Origin: Streptomyces anulatus
GTDB lineage: Bacteria > Actinomycetota > Actinomycetes > Streptomycetales > Streptomycetaceae
Assembly: GCF_014650675.1 (NCBI RefSeq)
Contig: NZ_BMVK01000005.1
Coordinates: 434,001 to 498,000 of the forward strand
Reading direction: 5' to 3'
Length of the DNA: 64,000 bases
Shown: positions 59,655-64,000 of the stretch, in pieces
How positions within the stretch are numbered: position 1 is the first letter of the stretch
Layout of the letters: the number at the start of each line of letters is the position of its first letter
Translations under genes and position numbers: made by a program
Notes under the pieces: model-generated
The model's input: only the letters and a program-made list of their open reading frames with translations
What the model was told of the DNA's origin: nothing
Databases searched by the model: none

Positions 59655-60584
59655 ATGTTCCGCACGAGGAACACGCGTACGGGCAGGGCCGCCGCCCTCG
59701 TGGCCGGTCTCCTGCTCGCCGCACTCGCCGCGGGCTGCGGCAAGGACGGCAGCCCGCCGGTCAAGGGCCCCAAGGCCGAGGCCCTGCCGGTGTACCAGGT
59801 CGACACCGGCTTCGAACTGCCCGACTCCCGCACCTGGACCAAGGCGAAGAAGCGCGGCTATCTGGTGGTCGGCGCCAAGGAGGACCAGCCGTACCTGGGG
59901 GAGAAGGACCCGGCGAGCGGGATCTACTCCGGGTTCGACATCGAGATCGCCCGGATGATGTCGGCCTCGCTCGGCTTCGACCCGAAGACGATCCGCTTCC
60001 GCACGATCGCCTCCGCCAACCGCGAGACGGCCCTGCAGAACGGCCAGATCGACTACTACGTCGGCACCTACACCATCAACGACATGCGCAAGAAGCTCGT
60101 CGGCTTCGCCGGTCCGTACTACATGGCGGGCCAGGGCCTGCTGGTGCGCACCGACGAGAACGACATCAACGGGCCCCAGGACCTGGCGGGCAAGACCGTC
60201 TGCTCGGCGGCAGGCTCCACGCCCTACCAGCGGATCGCCGCCGACTATCCCGAGGCGACGCTCGTCGCGTACGACACGTACTCGATCTGCGTCGACAACC
60301 TCCTCACCTTCCAGGTCGACGCCGTCACCACCGACGACGCGATCCTGCTGGGCTTCGCGGCCAAGGCGCCCGACGAGATGAAGGTCGTCGGCAAGCCCTT
60401 CTCCGAGGAGCCGTACGGCATCGGCGTACCGCGCAACGACAACGCGCTGCGCGACGCGCTCAACGACGCGCTGGAGGCCAACGAGAAGAACGGCAACTGG
60501 AAGAAGGCGTACGAAGCGACGCTGGGGCTCTCCGGAGCGCCCGCGCCGACCCCGCCGCCCATCGACCGCTACCCGGCGACCTGA
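59655..60584 (+). CDS. gluB: Glutamate-binding lipoprotein of the ABC transporter
   Basis: A 309-residue extracytoplasmic receptor. The signal peptide ends in a lipobox with Cys28 (L-A-A-G-C). The type 2 periplasmic-binding fold (SBP_bac_3) shows LVVGAKEDQPYLG, GFDIEIARMMSASLGFD, ETALQNGQIDYYVGTYTIND, GKTVCSAAGSTPYQRI and GIGVPRNDNALRDALN. GGGGAGG stands 6-12 nt before the ATG. It is the binding component for gluC and gluD. Confidence 0.94.
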   Translation: MFRTRNTRTGRAAALVAGLLLAALAAGCGKDGSPPVKGPKAEALPVYQVDTGFELPDSRTWTKAKKRGYLVVGAKEDQPYLGEKDPASGIYSGFDIEIARMMSASLGFDPKTIRFRTIASANRETALQNGQIDYYVGTYTINDMRKKLVGFAGPYYMAGQGLLVRTDENDINGPQDLAGKTVCSAAGSTPYQRIAADYPEATLVAYDTYSICVDNLLTFQVDAVTTDDAILLGFAAKAPDEMKVVGKPFSEEPYGIGVPRNDNALRDALNDALEANEKNGNWKKAYEATLGLSGAPAPTPPPIDRYPAT

Positions 60585-60600
60585 GGGGACGGCCCCACCC

Positions 60601-61245
60601 ATGGATGTACTGACAGAGAACTTCTCCCTCTACGGCAAGGGCTTCCTCGGCACCGTCGAGCTGACCGTCTACGCCTCCGCGCTGGCGCTCGTGCTCGGCT
60701 TCCTGATGGCGTCGTTCCGGGTCGCGCCCGTCGGCTCCTTCCGGGTGCTGGGCACGGTCTGGGTCACCGTGCTCCGCAACACCCCGCTGACGCTGCTGTT
60801 CTTCGCGGTCCTGCTCGGCCTGCCCCGCTTCGGGCTCGTCCTGCCGTTCCAGGTCTTCGCGGTGCTGGCACTCGGCTGCTACACCTCGGCCTTCATCTGC
60901 GAGGTGCTGCGCTCCGGCATCAACACCGTGCCCAAGGGCCAGGGCGAGGCCGCCCGCAGCCTCGGCATGAACTTCGGCCAGACCCTGAGCACCGTGGTGC
61001 TGCCGCAGGCGTTCCGGTCGGTGATCCCGCCGGTCGGCTCGACGCTGATCGCGCTGGCGAAGAACTCCGCGATCGCCGGGGCGTTCAGCGTCACCGAACT
61101 CCTCGGCACCTACAAGACGCTCAACGAGCTGGGCTACAGCATCATCTGGTCCTTCATCTGGATCGCCGTCGGCTACCTGATCATCACCCTGACCATCAGC
61201 GCGGTGTTCAACGTGATGGAGAAGCGCTGGGGAGTGGCACGATGA
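60601..61245 (+). CDS. gluC: Glutamate ABC transporter permease GluC
   Basis: A 214-residue permease with about five helices. The N-terminal motif of the HisM/GlnP family is GFLGTVELTVYASALALVLGF. The EAA loop contacting the ATPase is GQGEAARSLGMNFGQTLSTVVLPQAFRSVIPP. It overlaps the next permease by 4 bp (ATGA), so the two are coupled and should form the heterodimeric channel. The start is 16 bp after gluB. Confidence 0.94.
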   Translation: MDVLTENFSLYGKGFLGTVELTVYASALALVLGFLMASFRVAPVGSFRVLGTVWVTVLRNTPLTLLFFAVLLGLPRFGLVLPFQVFAVLALGCYTSAFICEVLRSGINTVPKGQGEAARSLGMNFGQTLSTVVLPQAFRSVIPPVGSTLIALAKNSAIAGAFSVTELLGTYKTLNELGYSIIWSFIWIAVGYLIITLTISAVFNVMEKRWGVAR

Positions 61246-62129
61246 CCAAGACCCTCACCCGCAGGCCGACGCTCCCGGCGGCCACCGCGCTCTACGACAT
61301 CCCCGGCCCGGTGACCCGTAAGCGGCACCTGCTGTACGGGATCGCCTCGACGGTCCTGATCCTGGCGCTGTTCGGCTGGATCGTCTATCTGCTCTTCGAC
61401 ACCGACCAGTTCACCGCGGAGAAGTGGACGCCCTTCGAGTACAAGGGCATCCAGGAACTGCTGCTGCGGGGACTCGGCAACACCCTCAAGGCGTTCGCGT
61501 ACGCCGCGGTCCTCTCGCTCGTCCTGGGCGCGGTCCTCGCGGTCGGCCGGCTCTCCGAACACCGGGTGCTGCGCTGGATCTCCACCCTGCTGGTCGAGTT
61601 CTTCCGGGCCATGCCGGTGCTGGTGATGATCTTCTTCATCTTCGTGGCGCTGAAGGTCCAGCCGCTGCCCGCCCTGGTCGCCGGTCTGACGCTCTACAAC
61701 GGCTCCGTCCTGGCGGAGGTGTTCCGCACCGGGATCAACTCCGTGGACCGGGGCCAGCGCGAGGCGGCGTACGCGCTCGGTATGCGCAAGACACAGGTCA
61801 CCACGTTCGTCCTGGCTCCCCAGGCCGTACGCGCGATGCTGCCGACCATCATCAGTCAGCTGGTGGTCGCGCTCAAGGACACCTCACTGGGCTATCTGAT
61901 CACCTACGAGGAATTCCTCCACGCCGGGAAGCTGATCGCGTCGAATCTCGACTACGATCTTCCCTTCATCCCCGTCGTGATGGTGATCTCTCCGATCTAC
62001 ATCGGGATGTGCATGCTGCTCTCGTGGTTCGCCACCTGGGTGGCCCGTCGTCAGCGGCGCAGTCCGAAGACGAAGGCGGTGGGGGTGGCCCCGGCCGAAC
62101 CGGGGACGCTGCTGCCGGGAGGACAGTAG
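61242..62129 (+). CDS. gluD: Glutamate ABC transporter permease GluD
   Basis: A 295-residue permease, longer than GluC by an N-terminal cytoplasmic segment (about 30 residues) and a hydrophilic C-terminal tail. Helices start at about 25. The family motif is LLLRGLGNTLKAFAYAAVLSLVLG. The EAA loop is GQREAAYALGMRKTQVTTFVLAPQAVRAMLP. Last gene of the operon. A small hairpin (GCCGGGC at 62129-62135 with GCCCGGC at 62143-62149) starts at the stop codon and separates it from the convergent CocE gene. Confidence 0.94.
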   Translation: MTKTLTRRPTLPAATALYDIPGPVTRKRHLLYGIASTVLILALFGWIVYLLFDTDQFTAEKWTPFEYKGIQELLLRGLGNTLKAFAYAAVLSLVLGAVLAVGRLSEHRVLRWISTLLVEFFRAMPVLVMIFFIFVALKVQPLPALVAGLTLYNGSVLAEVFRTGINSVDRGQREAAYALGMRKTQVTTFVLAPQAVRAMLPTIISQLVVALKDTSLGYLITYEEFLHAGKLIASNLDYDLPFIPVVMVISPIYIGMCMLLSWFATWVARRQRRSPKTKAVGVAPAEPGTLLPGGQ

Positions 62130-62161
62130 CCGGGCCCTGCCCGCCCGGCAGCAGTCGGTGA

Positions 62162-63760
62162 TCACTTCTCGCGCAGCGGGACCGAGAGATGACTCGGGTC
62201 CGTGCCGGGCGAGGAGAAGGTCAGCTGCGCGCCGGTCGGGTTGTGCTCGATGTACAGCGGATCGACGGTGTCGATCACCAGGGCGAGCCGGTGACCGGCC
62301 GGGACGTCGTAGGCCGTGGAGTACAGCTCCAGGTCGACGGGGAACGGCCGGCCCGGCGTCTGCCCGTGGAAGGTGTACGGAGCATTGCTGACCAGTTTGC
62401 CGATGCCGAGCGGCCCCACGTCGTAGAGATACGCGACGAGGGTGCCGCTCGACTTCGTGGCGGTGACCGTGGTGTGCAGCGCGGACGTCCCCCGGATCCG
62501 CTGCGTGGTGGCGTACCGCTCCGACTGCCACACGCTCGCGAAGGTGCGCGGCAGCAGGGGTACGGAGACCGTCGGCGGCAGCTTCAGGAACTGGTCCAGC
62601 GCGTTGGACAGGATCGCGATGCCGCCGTTGGCGCCGGAGTCGACGTTCGCCCACACCTTCTTGGTGCCGTCCAGCGGGATCCGGTTCTTCACGGCCCCGA
62701 CCGACTTCCAGTCCGGGTAGCCCTCGTAGCCCTTGTCCGTACGGGACTTGAGCTGGACCGGCGGCTCGGTGTCGATGCCGTTGCGCTCACCCTTGAGATA
62801 GCGGTCGAACCAGCGGCGGGTGCTCGTCCAGGTGTCGTTCGGGAGCCCGAGCAGGCCGGTGGCCTCGGCGGTGGCGTGGTCGCCGGGGCGGAACTCCAGC
62901 CGCTTGGGGCCGGTGAGCTTGTCGTAGAACGAGGCGTACTGGTTGGGCGGGAAGATGGTGTCGCCCCAGGCGTTGCCCATCATGATCGCCGCGCCGTTGG
63001 CGTTGATCCGGTCCAGATACGTCGCGGGGGAGCGCTTCTTCCCCCAGGCGATCATCTCCGGCTCCTTCTCCAGATTGGAGCCGAGGAAGTCCTTCAGCGT
63101 CCGCGTCAGTTCGTCGCCGGGGCGGCCGGTGACCAGGCCCAGGCCGCCGAGCAGGGCGGCCGCCTGGAGGTGCTGGGTGCGACCGCTGTAGATCGAGTCG
63201 ATCAGGTCGGCCCAGCCGCTGAGCGCGGCCACCGCCTTGATGCGCGGGTCGTGCCCCGCCGCCAGCAGGCTGATGCCGGCCCCGTAGGAGACGCCGCCCA
63301 TGCCGATGCGGTCCGGGTCGGCGGAGGCGTTCTCCAGCGCCCAGTCGATGACGGCGGAGGCGTCCGCGATGTCCGGGGGACCCGCGACCTCGATCTTCCC
63401 GCCCGAGAGCCAGAAGCCGCGCGAGGTGTAACTCACCACGACGTAACCGGAGTCGGCGAGCTTCTGGGCCTGGGCCAGATACTCGATCTGCGGCATGGCC
63501 CAGCTGGTCGGGAAGACGATCAGCGGATGTTTAGCCCCGGCCGCCGCCCCGGCGGGCGTGAAGACGTTGCCCTTCAGAGTGATGCCCCCGGAGCCGGGGA
63601 TGTCGTGGAACGTCAGGCCCTGTGCGGTGGTCGTGCCCGCGGGTGCGGTGCCGGGGGCGGCCGTCGCGGCCGGGGCGGCGCCGAGCGCGGCCCCGGCGAG
63701 CAGGACGGCGGCGGTGGTGATCGAAGCGGTGGTGCGCAGTGCCGGTTTCGGACGTGCCAC
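62162..63760 (-). CDS. Secreted CocE/NonD-type (S15-like) alpha/beta hydrolase
   Basis: About 532 residues, secreted: basic start ARPKPALR, a hydrophobic core and an AATAAPG-type cleavage region. The catalytic domain has the X-Pro dipeptidyl-peptidase/CocE layout: FPTSWAMPQIEY region, GYVVVSYTSRGFWLSGG, and nucleophile Ser in GGVSYGAG. A DxxF/GD segment (MMGNAWGDTIFPP) and His in RPGDHATAEA complete the triad. A jelly-roll C-terminal domain (about 360-525) with FASVWQSERY, HTTVTATKSSGTLVAYLYDV and HRLALVIDTVDP ends the protein. The start GTG at 63760 is chosen because GAGGAG lies 7 nt upstream; a GTG at 63775 is possible. It probably cleaves esters or peptides outside the cell. Confidence 0.88.
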   Translation of the reverse strand: MARPKPALRTTASITTAAVLLAGAALGAAPAATAAPGTAPAGTTTAQGLTFHDIPGSGGITLKGNVFTPAGAAAGAKHPLIVFPTSWAMPQIEYLAQAQKLADSGYVVVSYTSRGFWLSGGKIEVAGPPDIADASAVIDWALENASADPDRIGMGGVSYGAGISLLAAGHDPRIKAVAALSGWADLIDSIYSGRTQHLQAAALLGGLGLVTGRPGDELTRTLKDFLGSNLEKEPEMIAWGKKRSPATYLDRINANGAAIMMGNAWGDTIFPPNQYASFYDKLTGPKRLEFRPGDHATAEATGLLGLPNDTWTSTRRWFDRYLKGERNGIDTEPPVQLKSRTDKGYEGYPDWKSVGAVKNRIPLDGTKKVWANVDSGANGGIAILSNALDQFLKLPPTVSVPLLPRTFASVWQSERYATTQRIRGTSALHTTVTATKSSGTLVAYLYDVGPLGIGKLVSNAPYTFHGQTPGRPFPVDLELYSTAYDVPAGHRLALVIDTVDPLYIEHNPTGAQLTFSSPGTDPSHLSVPLREK

Positions 63761-63800
63761 GGGGTCACTCCTCACGCGTGTCAGTGCAAAGTGACCCGAC

Positions 63801-63855
63801 GGTAACCCCGGTTGTTTACCGCTGGTAACTACCGGGTGCGTTGCGTGAAGGTAAC
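63801..63855. repeat. Three GGTAAC copies upstream of the CocE-like gene
   Basis: GGTAAC at 63801, 63824 and 63850, with a near-complement GTTTACC at 63814. All lie in the upstream region of the minus-strand gene. Possibly operator half-sites. Confidence 0.4.
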
Positions 63856-63884
63856 GATTGTTGGACGTGGCGTCAGTAGTGCTG

Positions 63885-63919
63885 CGGGCCCGGAGCGCCC
63901 TCGACGTGCTCCGGGCCCG
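63885..63919. terminator. Hairpin terminator after the L,D-transpeptidase gene
   Basis: CGGGCCCGGAGC (63885-63896) and GCTCCGGGCCCG (63908-63919) are exact complements with an 11-base loop. It lies 17 bp beyond the minus-strand stop at 63937. Confidence 0.82.
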
Positions 63920-63936
63920 GAACGGGTGCTACCGGG

Positions 63937-64000
63937 TCACCTCAGGGCGCTCTTCGCCGCCCAGTCCTCCCACGAGAGGTTCCACGCGCCGTACCCGTTG
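63937..64000 (-). CDS. C-terminal end of a probable L,D-transpeptidase, cut by the window edge
   Basis: The last 20 residues read NGYGAWNLSWEDWAAKSALR then TGA; the rest lies past base 64000. The G-x-G-x-W-N-x-S/D-W-x-x-W pattern matches the C-terminus I recall of Streptomyces L,D-transpeptidase lipoproteins (peptidoglycan 3-3 cross-linking). The fragment is too short for firm assignment. Confidence 0.5.
   Translation of the reverse strand, partial: NGYGAWNLSWEDWAAKSALR

Overview
The window is a stretch of a Streptomyces-type actinomycete chromosome. The evidence is very high G+C with third-position G/C bias, frequent GTG and one TTG start, short AGGAG-type ribosome binding sites, NarL-type two-component pairs, tandem P450 genes, and a 2-methylisoborneol (2-MIB) cluster with its encapsulin shell gene. 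I see no rRNA, tRNA, CRISPR array, integrase or insertion sequence. Both ends cut a gene: an NCS2 permease on the left and an L,D-transpeptidase on the right.

Layout. 0-10.7 kb: NCS2 permease, secreted GH46 chitosanase, an alpha/beta-hydrolase that lacks its nucleophile, a HEAT-repeat protein, VOC and mycothiol-type small enzymes, an FnIII lipoprotein, and an M20 peptidase overlapped with a YfcC-type transporter. 10.9-21.2 kb: an island with two very large SF1 helicases. One has the order DUF4011-helicase-Vsr-like nuclease-DUF3320; the other is UPF1-like with a coiled coil. A membrane protein of unknown family lies in tail-to-tail overlap with the second helicase. This is the best candidate for an incompletely described, probably anti-phage, system. 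21.3-31.8 kb: malate synthase, a MobA-like nucleotidyltransferase, an IclR regulator, allantoinase and allantoicase, with a two-component system and ABC exporter placed between. The allantoin genes yield glyoxylate and malate synthase uses it. A similar 17-bp operator-like palindrome lies before both allantoinase and malate synthase, which suggests one IclR/AllR regulon.

32-41 kb: aldo-keto reductase, SDR and TetR genes, a DMT transporter, a second two-component system, and two tandem cytochromes P450. 41-47.6 kb: Gfo/Idh dehydrogenase, GntR regulator, a sugar ABC transporter (binding protein, permease, single-domain ATPase) and a ROK kinase. Three copies of a TTGTC-GACAA palindrome and a near-consensus promoter define a probable GntR-controlled sugar regulon. 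48.7-52.5 kb: family 2B encapsulin with a cyclic-nucleotide-binding insert, 2-MIB synthase and GPP C-methyltransferase, closed by a very strong terminator hairpin. 52.6-64 kb: Acg-type nitroreductase, PcaL fusion, MBL hydrolase, exonuclease III, a Clp_N protein with an apparently leaderless promoter, an SDR, the gluABCD glutamate transporter, and a secreted CocE/NonD-type hydrolase.

A recurring structural theme is short degenerate tandem duplication at the 3' ends of genes, often including the stop codon (about 1168, 2897, 5272 and 15891). There are also two long inverted-repeat elements of MITE-like form (32321-32438 and 43007-43139). All family names come from motifs read in the translations; no database search was run.
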